Shown here in pieces: positions 1 to 8,904 of a stretch of DNA of 64,000 bases. This DNA is from Psychrobacter sp. NZS113 (GTDB lineage Bacteria; Pseudomonadota; Gammaproteobacteria; Pseudomonadales; Moraxellaceae), in the NCBI RefSeq assembly GCF_015864825.1, contig NZ_JADYWL010000005.1, positions 62,001 through 126,000 on the forward strand. Direction: 5' to 3'. Position numbers and translations under genes: made by a program. Within the stretch, counting starts at the first letter, position 1, and every line of letters starts with the position of its first letter. The notes under the pieces are model-generated. The model had not been told where the DNA came from. It did not search any database and saw only the letters and a program-made list of their open reading frames with translations.

Positions 1-588
1 GGTACTGCCAACGTCATCACTGACCGTAAATTCAACGGTACTATTGGCATACCAGTTCCTAGTGTTGATGTCATCGTGGTCGATGAGAACGGCAAACGTA
101 TGGGTCTAAATGAAGCGGGTGAAATGTGCATTAAAGGCCCTAACGTCACTTCAGGCTATTTCAACAAAGACAGTAGCAATGACTTTACCAGTGATGGTTA
201 TTTCCGCACTGGCGATATTATTAGCATGGATGAAAAAGGCTATATCACCCTACTTGATCGTAAGAAAGACATGGTCTTAGTCTCAGGTTTCAACGTCTTC
301 CCGAATGAAATTGAATCTGTCATGCTAGATTGTAAGGCTATTGTTGATTGCGCAGTCATTGGTATTCCTGATGCACATCAAGGCGAAGCAGTTAAAATTT
401 ATGTCGTTCCTGCAGACAACAATGTCACCAAAAGTGATATTAAAGAATTTGCATTGGAAAACTTAACTGGATATAAGTGCCCACGTCATATTGAGTTTGT
501 GAGTGAACTGCCAAAGAGTGCTGTTGGTAAAGTCCTGCGTCAAAAACTACGTGAAAAACATATATCAGACAACCCTCAAACCCTTTAA
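1..588 (+). CDS. fadD: Long-chain acyl-CoA synthetase, C-terminal part (cut by window edge)
   Basis: The reading frame is open from base 1, so the gene starts before the window; about 195 C-terminal residues are visible. They carry the adenylate-forming enzyme signatures: a GEMCIKGPNV stretch, YFRTGDI, DRKKDMVLVSGFNVFPNEIE (hinge and C-terminal domain), and a terminal SAVGKVLR with the catalytic lysine. The DRKKD and GFNVFPNEIE wording is typical of FadD. FadD activates fatty acids with ATP and CoA at the inner membrane. It converges on a run of lipid-catabolism genes on the other strand, and a hairpin terminator lies between them. A specialised substrate such as a hydroxy acid is possible given those neighbours. 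Confidence 0.9.
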   Translation, partial: GTANVITDRKFNGTIGIPVPSVDVIVVDENGKRMGLNEAGEMCIKGPNVTSGYFNKDSSNDFTSDGYFRTGDIISMDEKGYITLLDRKKDMVLVSGFNVFPNEIESVMLDCKAIVDCAVIGIPDAHQGEAVKIYVVPADNNVTKSDIKEFALENLTGYKCPRHIEFVSELPKSAVGKVLRQKLREKHISDNPQTL

Positions 589-623
589 GTTTTAAGCGCT
601 ATACACTTAAAAATAGAAAGAAT

Positions 624-663
624 AAAAAAAGCCCCTTACCTATTAGGTAAAGGGCTTTTTTTA
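624..663. terminator. Bidirectional rho-independent terminator
   Basis: The arms GCCCCTTACC (631-640) and GGTAAAGGGC (646-655) pair with one mismatch across a short loop. They are flanked by an A-run on the left and a T-run on the right, so the hairpin can end both the acyl-CoA synthetase gene and the converging SDR gene. Confidence 0.85.
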
Positions 664-687
664 TTCTGTGTAATGCGTTGATTATAG

Positions 688-1560
688 TTATTTGTTTACT
701 TTGTTAATTACCTGCAGTGGCATATGCTTCATTGCCTGTCCCACGATCGACCATGGCAAACTTGGTACACAAGCTTCATCAACACCAGCTTCAATTGCCG
801 CAACGATTGCCTTGGTACCTGTATCGGAATCTACTTCGAACGGCAGTGGCTTCGCATTTTCATTGATTTCAGTACGAATATAGCCTGGGTAGATAGTAGA
901 AACTTTAATAGGTAATTTAGTTAATAGCATATCAGCACGAATGCCTTCTGCTAAGTGCGCCAAGCCAGCTTTACTAGCGCCATAGGCTGTCAAATGCTTG
1001 GGCATTCCACGAATAGCTGACATGCTTGATATGACCACTAGATGACCACTACTCTGCGCCCGAAAAATATTCATGGCAGCTTCACATTGCGCCAATGCTG
1101 AGATAAAGTTAATCTCAACCGTGCGGCGGTTCGTCTCAAACCGACCTTTACCAATCCGGCGGCTTTCGCCAACACCTGCATTCACAACCACTTTGTCGAT
1201 ATGACCAAAATCAGTCGCGAATGCATCAAACACCTCAAAGATCGCATCGTAGTCACTGACATCTAAAGCTCGGTATTCAACACGGATATTCGGATACTCC
1301 GCTACTAGTTCTGACTGTAAACTCTCTAAGCGATCGATACGACGAGCACATATCGCAAGGTTGTAGCCAAGTTTAGCAAAGAGTTTGGCCATCCCCTCAC
1401 CCAAACCTGAACTCGCACCCGTAATGAGCACGGTTTTATCGCGTCCAACCTGCTGCTTATTTAATTTTCGTAAATAACGTGATGGCTGAATGGCACCGAC
1501 TATCTCATCTTTACGTTGTTTAGCGCTTTTGGTGACTAAATTTATCAATCTATTTTGCAT
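688..1560 (-). CDS. SDR family NAD(P)-dependent oxidoreductase
   Basis: A 290-residue classical short-chain dehydrogenase. The Rossmann dinucleotide motif TGASSGLG is at residues 47-54, NAG at 127-129, the catalytic serine in ISSMS near 179, and YGASK (Tyr193, Lys197) is intact. A strong AAGGA ribosome site lies six bases before the ATG. The 40-residue N-terminal extension before the Rossmann fold is polar and basic. It lies in the same direction as the phosphatase-like, APH-kinase and acyl-CoA dehydrogenase genes upstream. An SDR is also part of the levulinate/hydroxyacid operon of Pseudomonas putida (LvaD), so a hydroxyacyl substrate is a reasonable inference, but the substrate cannot be read from the sequence. 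Confidence 0.88.
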   Translation of the reverse strand: MQNRLINLVTKSAKQRKDEIVGAIQPSRYLRKLNKQQVGRDKTVLITGASSGLGEGMAKLFAKLGYNLAICARRIDRLESLQSELVAEYPNIRVEYRALDVSDYDAIFEVFDAFATDFGHIDKVVVNAGVGESRRIGKGRFETNRRTVEINFISALAQCEAAMNIFRAQSSGHLVVISSMSAIRGMPKHLTAYGASKAGLAHLAEGIRADMLLTKLPIKVSTIYPGYIRTEINENAKPLPFEVDSDTGTKAIVAAIEAGVDEACVPSLPWSIVGQAMKHMPLQVINKVNK

Positions 1561-1759
1561 GGACAGTCCTTTTCATATCGACATGAGATCAAAACAATAA
1601 TCTATCATATCGCAAATTTCTAGGTTGGTTTTGTCAGTGATCAAAATAAATTCATAGTATTCAACAATTATGATGGCTACTCTTAATCAAATAAAGTGCC
1701 GCTACCTATCTTAAGCAACCGCTTTACCTTGCTTTTAACTCTATTTACTGGTTGCTAGC

Positions 1760-2524
1760 TTAACGCCACGTCACAAAAGAATTACCATCAGAGAACAAAT
1801 GACTATATTCATTGAGTGACATCAAGCGAGTACTTTGATCTTTGAATGTGATCGAGGTTACCCCAGTATTGACCAAGCTTTTATTCAATTGATAAGCCGT
1901 CTGACTGCCTTGCTTGAGCAGCTGTGCAGTGATAGCTGCAATGACACCACCTGAGGTGAATACCAACACAGTACTATCACGACTTAACCCTAAGCTTGCT
2001 GCTTGTGCGCGTACCTGTTCAAGCGCTTGCTGTGCACGGTTATTAAACTGTGGCCAACTCTCAATATAGTCCTGATCATTATCGCCACCATGCCAGCGCT
2101 GCATTGCCTGATCAAATAGCTCAGCCAAACGCGTGGCTGGCACCTCTGATTTAGCCACCTCAGCCGTAATCGCACCTTTATTCATAAAGTCAGGATCAGA
2201 TTTAATAAATACGTCTTTGTGATTAAACTCATCAAATTGCGGCAGAATATAACTATCTGGCTCATTTGTATTCATGATAGGCAACACAGGCACACTGTTG
2301 CTCTCATTAGAAGAAATAGACAATTGATAACGTGCTAAAAAATGCCGTGCAGAGTCTTGTTGCCTTACTAAACTGCCAGTAAATATCGCATCGATACGGC
2401 GCTGGGTTGTCGCATAGTGCTGGCCCAGCATTTGTGCCTGAATACCACCCAGCTCTGAGAGTTGATCATAGTTCTCTTGCCCAAAAGACGCTTGGCCATG
2501 ACGTGCTAAAAGTATAGTTGTCAT
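1760..2524 (-). CDS. Histidine phosphatase superfamily protein (SixA/PGM-like), second catalytic His absent
   Basis: A 254-residue protein beginning with the phosphohistidine motif RHG (residues 8-10, nucleophile His9), followed by SLVRQQDSA (Arg54) and an acidic segment near residue 99. The later motif, normally SHGG with the second catalytic histidine, reads TSGG here (Ser191 in the His position). The fold is clear but normal phosphatase chemistry is uncertain. It sits between the SDR and APH-kinase genes on the same strand, 48 bases after the kinase stop. It may act on, or sense, the phosphorylated product of that kinase; this is inference. Confidence 0.82.
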   Translation of the reverse strand: MTTILLARHGQASFGQENYDQLSELGGIQAQMLGQHYATTQRRIDAIFTGSLVRQQDSARHFLARYQLSISSNESNSVPVLPIMNTNEPDSYILPQFDEFNHKDVFIKSDPDFMNKGAITAEVAKSEVPATRLAELFDQAMQRWHGGDNDQDYIESWPQFNNRAQQALEQVRAQAASLGLSRDSTVLVFTSGGVIAAITAQLLKQGSQTAYQLNKSLVNTGVTSITFKDQSTRLMSLNEYSHLFSDGNSFVTWR

Positions 2525-2572
2525 AAATTATTACCTTTTATCATATTTGCTAAAATGCGGTTTTCTGAGCGC

Positions 2573-3817
2573 TTAGGCTTCTGGAGAATGAGATGCTTTT
2601 GCAAAATAACCTTTCGGTAAAATACTTTTAACAACTTGTTGAACAGTGCTTGGTAACTGCTCGATAGCAGCAGCATCTGCGCTTATGTCTTCTAAATGTG
2701 GCTGGACGTACTCATTAAACAGTGTCTCACCTTCGTATTGCGCAATTAATTTAAGACATTTAGCATGCATCACGTGTATGGCAAGCCACGCATCTTTGAA
2801 AGCAGAATTGGTCGTTTGCTTATGGTAATAACGATAATAAATCTGTTGGATAATACCTGACAAGCGGAACAAGCCGAATACTTCATAGAAAGTCCAATTG
2901 TCTATCTCTAATCCAGATTTCTCTAGATAATAAGCAACCACTTTATCACGTGTCATCATGCCTTCTAGATGGGTGGGCTGACGACGGAACTGCTGCATCA
3001 CGACATTGTCATCTTCTTCAATCCAATAAGCCAATGCACTACCCAAATCCATCAATGGATCACCAAGCGTTGCCATCTCCCAGTCGAGCACACCGATGAC
3101 TTTGGTGGGGTCAGCCACATCAAGTATCACATTGTCAAAACGCCAATCATTATGAATAATACAGGTTTTGCTATCAGCAGGTGTGTGCTTGGCAAGCCAC
3201 TCTCTGACTAGCGCAAAGCTAGGTACATTGGGGGTTTTCGCTTTGACATAACGCTTATCCCAACCACTGATTTGACGCTCACAGTAGCCATCACCGCGAC
3301 CCAAATTCACCAAATCAGGGTGCTCGGTATAATCTATTTGATGTAGCTCTACCAAAGCATCCAAAACATTGGTACAAAGTATACGAGTTTGCTCCGGATC
3401 TAGATCGATACCCTCTGGTAGTTCTGCACGAGGGATAATCCCCTCCATACGCTCCATCACATAGAAATCAGCGCCGATGACAGCTTCATCAGTGCATAGC
3501 GCGATCATCTCAGGTACGTAGGGATAAGCTTCTTTTAAGGCTTTTTGAACGGTATATTCACGCACCATGTCATGGGCAGATTTGGCTTTAGTGCCTTTTG
3601 GTGGACGACGCAGTATCAAATCTTGATTTTTGTCATTGCCTTCGTACTGTAAGCAATAGGTCCAGTTTGATGCGCCACCTGAGAATTGAGTGACGGTAGG
3701 CTCGCCTACTACATCGACACCTTGGCCTCTAAGCCACTCACTAACCGCTTGGGCATCGAGCTCTTCACCCTCACGTACCACGCCGCCTTGGTCTAGTACT
3801 TTATTATCAGTTGCCAT
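2573..3817 (-). CDS. APH/phosphotransferase-family kinase (ACAD10/11 or LvaA type)
   Basis: A 414-residue aminoglycoside-phosphotransferase-fold kinase. The catalytic loop HNDWRFDN is at residues 222-229 (Asp224) and the metal-binding VLDWEMATLGDP at 243-254. The start at 3817 is chosen over an in-frame start at 3877 because AAGGA lies eight bases before it. Next to an acyl-CoA dehydrogenase gene, this family is known as the kinase partner of ACAD10/ACAD11 and LvaA, which phosphorylate 4-hydroxyacyl-CoA. It is not an antibiotic resistance enzyme on this evidence. It probably forms an operon with the upstream dehydrogenase gene, 229 bases away. Confidence 0.87.
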   Translation of the reverse strand: MATDNKVLDQGGVVREGEELDAQAVSEWLRGQGVDVVGEPTVTQFSGGASNWTYCLQYEGNDKNQDLILRRPPKGTKAKSAHDMVREYTVQKALKEAYPYVPEMIALCTDEAVIGADFYVMERMEGIIPRAELPEGIDLDPEQTRILCTNVLDALVELHQIDYTEHPDLVNLGRGDGYCERQISGWDKRYVKAKTPNVPSFALVREWLAKHTPADSKTCIIHNDWRFDNVILDVADPTKVIGVLDWEMATLGDPLMDLGSALAYWIEEDDNVVMQQFRRQPTHLEGMMTRDKVVAYYLEKSGLEIDNWTFYEVFGLFRLSGIIQQIYYRYYHKQTTNSAFKDAWLAIHVMHAKCLKLIAQYEGETLFNEYVQPHLEDISADAAAIEQLPSTVQQVVKSILPKGYFAKASHSPEA

Positions 3818-4046
3818 GAGACATTCCTTATCATGTGGTCTTTTATTTTTATAACAGATATGCGAGCTAGTCCTCAATTCAATCGATAGTCATCTAAATG
3901 GGTTAAGAATGAGGAGTCACTCTAGTGATGAAAAATTCACTACTAAGTCGTTAATAGTGAATTTTCAATTAGCATTACGATTTGCTTATTTTTAATAAAG
4001 GTTGCATGAGCAGATCAAGACTGACTCACACAACCATTTGTTAAGA

Positions 4047-5315
4047 TTAAGCTTTATCAGATTTAGTCGAACGTCTAAAGCCCTGACGTTTGAGTTCTAG
4101 TTTGGCAATCATGGTTTTATGTACTTCATCAGGACCATCAGCTAAACGTAGCACACGTGCTTGCGAGTAGAAGTTCGGTAGCAACGTGTCTTGACAGACG
4201 CCCATACCACCATGAATCTGAATCGCCATATCGACGACTTCTTGTAATACAGTTGGCGCCACGACTTTAATAGCGGAGATTTCAGTCAATGCTGCTTTGG
4301 TGCCGTGCGCATCCATCTTCTGTGCAGCATATAAGGTCATCAAACGAGCTTGATCAATCTTAATACGAGCTTCGGCGATACGCTCAAAGTTACCGCCTAA
4401 TTCTAGTAATGGCTTACCAAAAGCAGTACGTGACATGCCGCGCTTAACAGCCAGTTCTAGAGATTTTTCAGCAGCGCCAATACAACGCATGCAATGATGA
4501 ATACGACCTGGCCCTAGACGCCCTTGTGCAATCTCAAAGCCCTTACCTGGTCCACCAATAAAGTGACTGACTGGCACGCGTACATTATCAAAGCTAATCT
4601 CACCATGACCGTGCGGTGCATCATAATCACCAAATACTTTAAGCATACGTTTGATGTTCACACCCGCTGTTTTTACTGGTACTAGTACCATCGAATGTTG
4701 ATGATGACGGTCTGCACTCTCATCAGCGGTGTATGCCATGACAATTAAAATATCAACGGCAGGATCACCAAGACCAGATGACCACCATTTGCTACCATTA
4801 ATGACAATCTCATCACCATCGACTACGGCTGTTGCTTGCATATTGGTTGCATCACTTGATGCCACATCAGGCTCAGTCATGCAGAACACAGAACGCGTCT
4901 TACCTTCTAGGATTGGCGTGAGCCACTTGTCTTGCTGCTCTTGGGTGCCATAGCGCCACAATAGCTCCATATTACCACTGTCAGGCGCATTACAGTTGAA
5001 TACATGGGGCGCAAGCAAACTGCGACCAGTTAGCTCTGCAATAGGCGCGTAATCAGTTACCGAAAGCCCTGCACCTAACGTTTCATCAGGCAAGAATAAA
5101 TTCCACAAGCCAGCCTCACGCGCCTGTTTACGTAGACTTTCATAGGCTTCAGGCCACTCCCAGTTTTCCCAATTACCATCAGGGTTTTTCTTATGACAAT
5201 CTTCCCAAAATTGCGCTTCGATTGGCTCAATTTGCGTTTCAATGAACGCCTTGACTTTGGCATGCATGGCTTGACCATGTTCTGTTGCGGTAAACATTAA
5301 ATTATCGTTAGACAT
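4047..5315 (-). CDS. Acyl-CoA dehydrogenase (ACAD10/11 or LvaC-like)
   Basis: A 422-residue FAD-dependent acyl-CoA dehydrogenase. Visible signatures are CMTEPDVASSDATN (FAD and substrate binding, middle domain), NGSKWWSSG, the QIHGGMGVCQDT loop in the C-terminal helical domain, and RLADGPDEVHKTMIAKLEL at the end. A strong AAGGA precedes the ATG. The length and wording match the branch found next to APH-type kinases, which in mammals (ACAD11) and P. putida (LvaC) removes phosphate from 4-phosphoacyl-CoA to form an enoyl-CoA. It is probably the first gene of the run going down to the SDR. A 107-bp repeat copy lies just upstream, at 5381. Confidence 0.9.
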   Translation of the reverse strand: MSNDNLMFTATEHGQAMHAKVKAFIETQIEPIEAQFWEDCHKKNPDGNWENWEWPEAYESLRKQAREAGLWNLFLPDETLGAGLSVTDYAPIAELTGRSLLAPHVFNCNAPDSGNMELLWRYGTQEQQDKWLTPILEGKTRSVFCMTEPDVASSDATNMQATAVVDGDEIVINGSKWWSSGLGDPAVDILIVMAYTADESADRHHQHSMVLVPVKTAGVNIKRMLKVFGDYDAPHGHGEISFDNVRVPVSHFIGGPGKGFEIAQGRLGPGRIHHCMRCIGAAEKSLELAVKRGMSRTAFGKPLLELGGNFERIAEARIKIDQARLMTLYAAQKMDAHGTKAALTEISAIKVVAPTVLQEVVDMAIQIHGGMGVCQDTLLPNFYSQARVLRLADGPDEVHKTMIAKLELKRQGFRRSTKSDKA

Positions 5316-5380
5316 AAATGACTTCCTTTTCTATATTGATTGTCTAAATCAAGTGTTGATAAAAAGCTCCATGAGAACCT

Positions 5381-5487
5381 TATAGTCGATTCAATTTGAA
5401 AGTAGTACAAGGCAACCGAGTGAAGATGTATATGTGATACTTCAAGCGAGGTTAATGCAGTAATACTTTTATAGTGGAATGACTATA
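5381..5487. repeat. 107-bp palindromic repeat, copy 1 (MITE-like)
   Basis: It begins TATAGTCGATTC and ends GGAATGACTATA, imperfect terminal inverted repeats. Inner arms AAAGTAGTACA and TAATACTTT also pair. It is nearly identical to the copies at 38565 and 54958 and has exactly their length. It lies between the acyl-CoA dehydrogenase start and the terminator of the SohB-like gene. Confidence 0.9.
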
Positions 5488-5552
5488 GTGCACGTACGTA
5501 TACTGTTTTCTGTATGCTACATTTATAACACAGCAATTATCAATAAACAGCA

Positions 5553-5583
5553 AAAAGGCGCGACCAGCTAGGCCACGCCTTTT
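5553..5583 (-). terminator. Terminator of the SohB-like gene
   Basis: Arms AAAAGGCG (5553-5560) and CGCCTTTT (5576-5583) enclose a further partly paired CGACC/GGCC core. Read on the minus strand the hairpin ends in a short T-run, 77 bases after the stop codon of the S49 peptidase gene. Confidence 0.7.
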
Positions 5584-5659
5584 ACAAAATACAAACAATG
5601 TACAGATATTTGTTTATCCTGAAAAAATCATCTATCGAATATCATGATGATATTTAACG

Positions 5660-6640
5660 CTATTTTAGGATATTTAAACGGCTGTTAAGATCGAAACGCG
5701 CGAGCGCATCAGGCAGTTTATCGACTGCCATACTCAACGTTGCTTCAGCTGCTTGAGCCAAACCTAGCTTTTCAGCGAGTGTTGGTTTCTGACGTGAATG
5801 TAGTGCATACACTTCACTGTCTTCCATACGCTCTAGAATATAGCTGTCTGACGTTTGCAAGCTATCCACCAGTTTAAGTTTTAGCGCATCTTCGCCATAC
5901 CAATGCTCGCCAGTGGCCACTTTTGCCACATCTAGTGTTGGACGGTAGTTATTGACAAAGTGTTTGAATAGCTCATGCGTCTGCTCTAGTTCTTCTTGAT
6001 ATTTGGCACGATCTTCAGCATCGTTCTCACCGAACACAGTAACTGTGCGCTTGTAATCACCTGCGGTAAACATCTCATAATCGACGTCATGGTTTTTTAG
6101 CCATTTATGAAAGTTTGGCAACTGTGAGACCACGCCAATTGAGCCAATAATGGCGAATGGCGCGGCCACTACTTTATCTGCGACGCAAGCCATCATATAG
6201 CCACCGCTCGCGGCGACTTTGTCCACACAAACAGTCAGTTTTAGTCCAGCATCTTTTAGGCGAACCAATTGCGCTGCTGCCAAACCATAACCATGCACCA
6301 CACCACCACCCGACTCAAGACGCACGATGACTTCATCACCTTTGCTTGCCGTGCTTATCAACGTGCTAATTTCTTCACGTAGATGCTTAACCGCCGTTGC
6401 TTTGATATCACCATCAAAATCAAGGATAAAAACTTGTGCTTTGTCATCAGCATTTTTTTTCTTATTTTTGGTTTTCACCTTTAGCGCCTGCTTGGCTTTC
6501 TTAGCCATTGTTTTTTTGAACTGCTTAAGCGCCGCTTTACCTTGCGTGGCTTCCATTAAGTCTTCACGGCGTTGCTCTTGGTTTTTATTTAGATGAATGA
6601 CGCGCAATTCAACAGGGTTTTTTGCAGGATGAAAAAGCAT
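5660..6640 (-). CDS. sohB: SohB-like S49 family serine protease, no N-terminal membrane anchor
   Basis: A 326-residue S49 peptidase. The SohB-like core carries RLESGGGVVHGYGL, the catalytic serine in AASGGYMMAC (Ser145), and the general-base lysine in GDYKRT (Lys197), followed by a TGEHWYG motif. The ATG at 6640 is chosen because AAGGA lies nine bases before it; a TTG six bases upstream is the alternative. Classical SohB starts with a transmembrane segment. Here residues 1-65 are hydrophilic and strongly lysine-rich, and an in-frame stop lies shortly upstream, so no anchor can be restored by moving the start. It may be cytoplasmic or peripherally membrane-bound. Confidence 0.85.
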   Translation of the reverse strand: MLFHPAKNPVELRVIHLNKNQEQRREDLMEATQGKAALKQFKKTMAKKAKQALKVKTKNKKKNADDKAQVFILDFDGDIKATAVKHLREEISTLISTASKGDEVIVRLESGGGVVHGYGLAAAQLVRLKDAGLKLTVCVDKVAASGGYMMACVADKVVAAPFAIIGSIGVVSQLPNFHKWLKNHDVDYEMFTAGDYKRTVTVFGENDAEDRAKYQEELEQTHELFKHFVNNYRPTLDVAKVATGEHWYGEDALKLKLVDSLQTSDSYILERMEDSEVYALHSRQKPTLAEKLGLAQAAEATLSMAVDKLPDALARFDLNSRLNILK

Positions 6641-7015
6641 GAGCAATATTCCTTGATTAAGATAACTTTAATAAGATCAATAGTAGTAGGATCAATAGGA
6701 TTTTATAAGTGAGCTTGATATAGGCACAGTCAAGCAGGTTTTCAAGCAAAATGACAATTTTTAACCTAATGTAAATGTTTGGGCACGGATACATCCGATA
6801 CCGAGGCATTCCTATACCTCGATTGGACTCAGCTGGTTGTATAACAAGGGCAGATTAGGCATAATACGCGTTTACATTAAATTTTCTGCAGTCGACGTGA
6901 TGACCATTTGTCTTAATCGCGTTATTTGTGCGTTTTTTTAGCGAATAGCTTGAATCGCGCAGTAATGGCTGCATTATTGTATTTCGAATTGGGCTGACAA
7001 CTGGATAACTATATT
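6641..7015. other. Divergent intergenic region between sohB and aspS
   Basis: This 375-base spacer separates the divergent sohB-like and aspS genes and must hold both promoters. It contains a partial inverted repeat around GATACCGAGGCATTCC / ATACCTCGATTGG (6798-6825) and the candidate aspS promoter listed separately. No small gene is convincing here. Confidence 0.6.
6837..6865 (+). promoter_or_regulatory. Candidate sigma-70 promoter for aspS
   Basis: TTGTAT (6837-6842), a 17-base spacer, then CATAAT (6860-6865). The -10 hexamer matches five of six consensus bases; the -35 matches only three. It is 150 bases upstream of the aspS start. This is prediction by eye only. Confidence 0.3.
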
Positions 7016-8842
7016 ATGACGCATAGCGAATACCGAGACGAATATTGCGGAGCTGTAACCGAAAGCTTAATTGATCAAACCATTAGTGTCGTAGGCTGGG
7101 TACATCGTCGTCGCGATCACGGTGGCGTGATTTTTTTAGACATGCGTGACCGCGCTGGTATCTTGCAGGTAGTCGTCGATCCTGATACCCCAGAAGCTTT
7201 TGCTACTGCTGATGCGGTACGTCCTGAATATGTACTAAAAATTACTGGTCGTGTACGTCGCCGTTATGAAGGCACTGAAAACGCTACTATGACCAGTGGT
7301 CAAATCGAGCTACTAGGCAAAGAGATTGAAGTACTGGCGAAATCTGAAACACCACCATTCCCATTGAATGATGAAAAGACTACCGTATCAGAAGATTTGC
7401 GTCTTAAATATCGCTATCTCGATATGCGCCGTCCACAAATGCAAGAGCGCATGGTATTCCGTGCCAAAGCGACTTCAACGATTCGTCGTTATTTAGACGA
7501 TCATGGTTTCTTAGATGTTGAAACCCCTATTTTGACTCGTGCGACGCCAGAAGGTGCGCGTGATTATCTAGTACCATCACGTACTCGTCCAGGTAACTTC
7601 TTTGCATTGCCGCAGTCGCCACAGCTGTTTAAACAGTTATTGATGGTGTCAGGTTTTGACCGTTATTATCAAATCGCTAAATGCTTCCGTGATGAAGATT
7701 TACGTGCAGATCGTCAGCCTGAATTTACTCAGGTGGATATTGAGACTTCTTTCTTAAATGAAGAAGAAATCATGAACATCAACGAAGGCCTTATCAAGCA
7801 TTTGTTTAAGACCATGATGGACGTTGAGTTCGAGCAGTTTCCTCGTATGACTTACGCAGAGGCTATGCGTGACTATGCATCAGACAAGCCTGACTTACGT
7901 ATTCCACTAAAATTGGTCGACGTTGCAGATTTGATGAAAGATGTCGACTTCAAAGTATTCGCAGGTCCTGCTAACGATCCTAAAGGTCGTGTGGCTGCCT
8001 TACGTATCCCTGGTGGCGCTTCATTAAGCCGTAAGCAAATCGATGCTTACACCAAGTTCGTTGGTATCTATGGTGCACGTGGTTTGGCTTATATCAAAGT
8101 CAATGACGCTAGCAGCATCAACAACGGTGTGGACAAAGAGTCTGGCCTACAGTCTCCAATCATCAAAAACATGACTGATGATGTGCTTGTCAGCCTGATC
8201 GAGCGTACTGCTGCAGAAGATGGCGATATCATCTTCTTTGGTGCGGACAAAGCCAGTGTCGTGAACGATGCAATTGGTGCACTACGTCAAAAAATCGGTC
8301 TAGACCTTGAAATGACTACCTGCCAGTGGGCGCCACTTTGGGTCACTGACTTCCCAATGTTTGAACAAACTGACGATGGACGCTGGACATCAATGCATCA
8401 TCCATTTACTAAGCCTAAAGGCTCGGTCGATGAGCTGAAAAACAACCCAGAAGCTGCCCTATCTATCGCTTATGACATGGTATTGAACGGTACAGAAGTT
8501 GGCGGTGGTAGCTTACGTATCAATACTTACGATATGCAGCAAGCCGTACTTGACGCTTTAGGTATCGGCGAGCAAGAGGCTGAAGACAAGTTTGGCTTCT
8601 TACTTGATGCATTGAAATTCGGTGCACCACCGCATGGTGGCTTAGCATTTGGTTTGGATCGATTGATTATGTTGATGGTAGGCGCTGACTCTATCCGTGA
8701 TGTCATCGCGTTTCCAAAAACCAAAACTGCTGAGTGCCCATTAACGCAAGCGCCTGCTGGTGTTGATGGCAAGCAACTGCGTGAACTTGGTATCCGTGTG
8801 CGTGAAAAAGCACAGGCTGACACCAATCAACCTGCACAGTAA
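7016..8842 (+). CDS. aspS: Aspartyl-tRNA synthetase
   Basis: A full-length 608-residue class II synthetase that charges tRNA with aspartate. The N-terminal OB-fold anticodon-binding domain includes [20 protein letters not shown]. Motif 2 is seen in [19 protein letters not shown] and motif 3 in [12 protein letters not shown]; the bacterial GAD insertion domain lies in between. The ribosome site is weak. Whether it also charges tRNA-Asn cannot be decided here without knowing if an asparaginyl-tRNA synthetase gene exists elsewhere. The gene is followed closely by a lipid A acyltransferase gene on the same strand. Confidence 0.97.
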   Translation: MTHSEYRDEYCGAVTESLIDQTISVVGWVHRRRDHGGVIFLDMRDRAGILQVVVDPDTPEAFATADAVRPEYVLKITGRVRRRYEGTENATMTSGQIELLGKEIEVLAKSETPPFPLNDEKTTVSEDLRLKYRYLDMRRPQMQERMVFRAKATSTIRRYLDDHGFLDVETPILTRATPEGARDYLVPSRTRPGNFFALPQSPQLFKQLLMVSGFDRYYQIAKCFRDEDLRADRQPEFTQVDIETSFLNEEEIMNINEGLIKHLFKTMMDVEFEQFPRMTYAEAMRDYASDKPDLRIPLKLVDVADLMKDVDFKVFAGPANDPKGRVAALRIPGGASLSRKQIDAYTKFVGIYGARGLAYIKVNDASSINNGVDKESGLQSPIIKNMTDDVLVSLIERTAAEDGDIIFFGADKASVVNDAIGALRQKIGLDLEMTTCQWAPLWVTDFPMFEQTDDGRWTSMHHPFTKPKGSVDELKNNPEAALSIAYDMVLNGTEVGGGSLRINTYDMQQAVLDALGIGEQEAEDKFGFLLDALKFGAPPHGGLAFGLDRLIMLMVGADSIRDVIAFPKTKTAECPLTQAPAGVDGKQLRELGIRVREKAQADTNQPAQ

Positions 8843-8904
8843 ATAGTTAAGATAATGTTTAGTTCTTTGCTATCTAACTGGTTACGTGATTTATCACCGT
8901 GTGA

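Noticed and set aside
2573..3817. Aminoglycoside resistance kinase
   Set aside because: The fold is APH-like, but the neighbouring acyl-CoA dehydrogenase and SDR genes indicate the ACAD10/11-Lva branch of small-molecule kinases.
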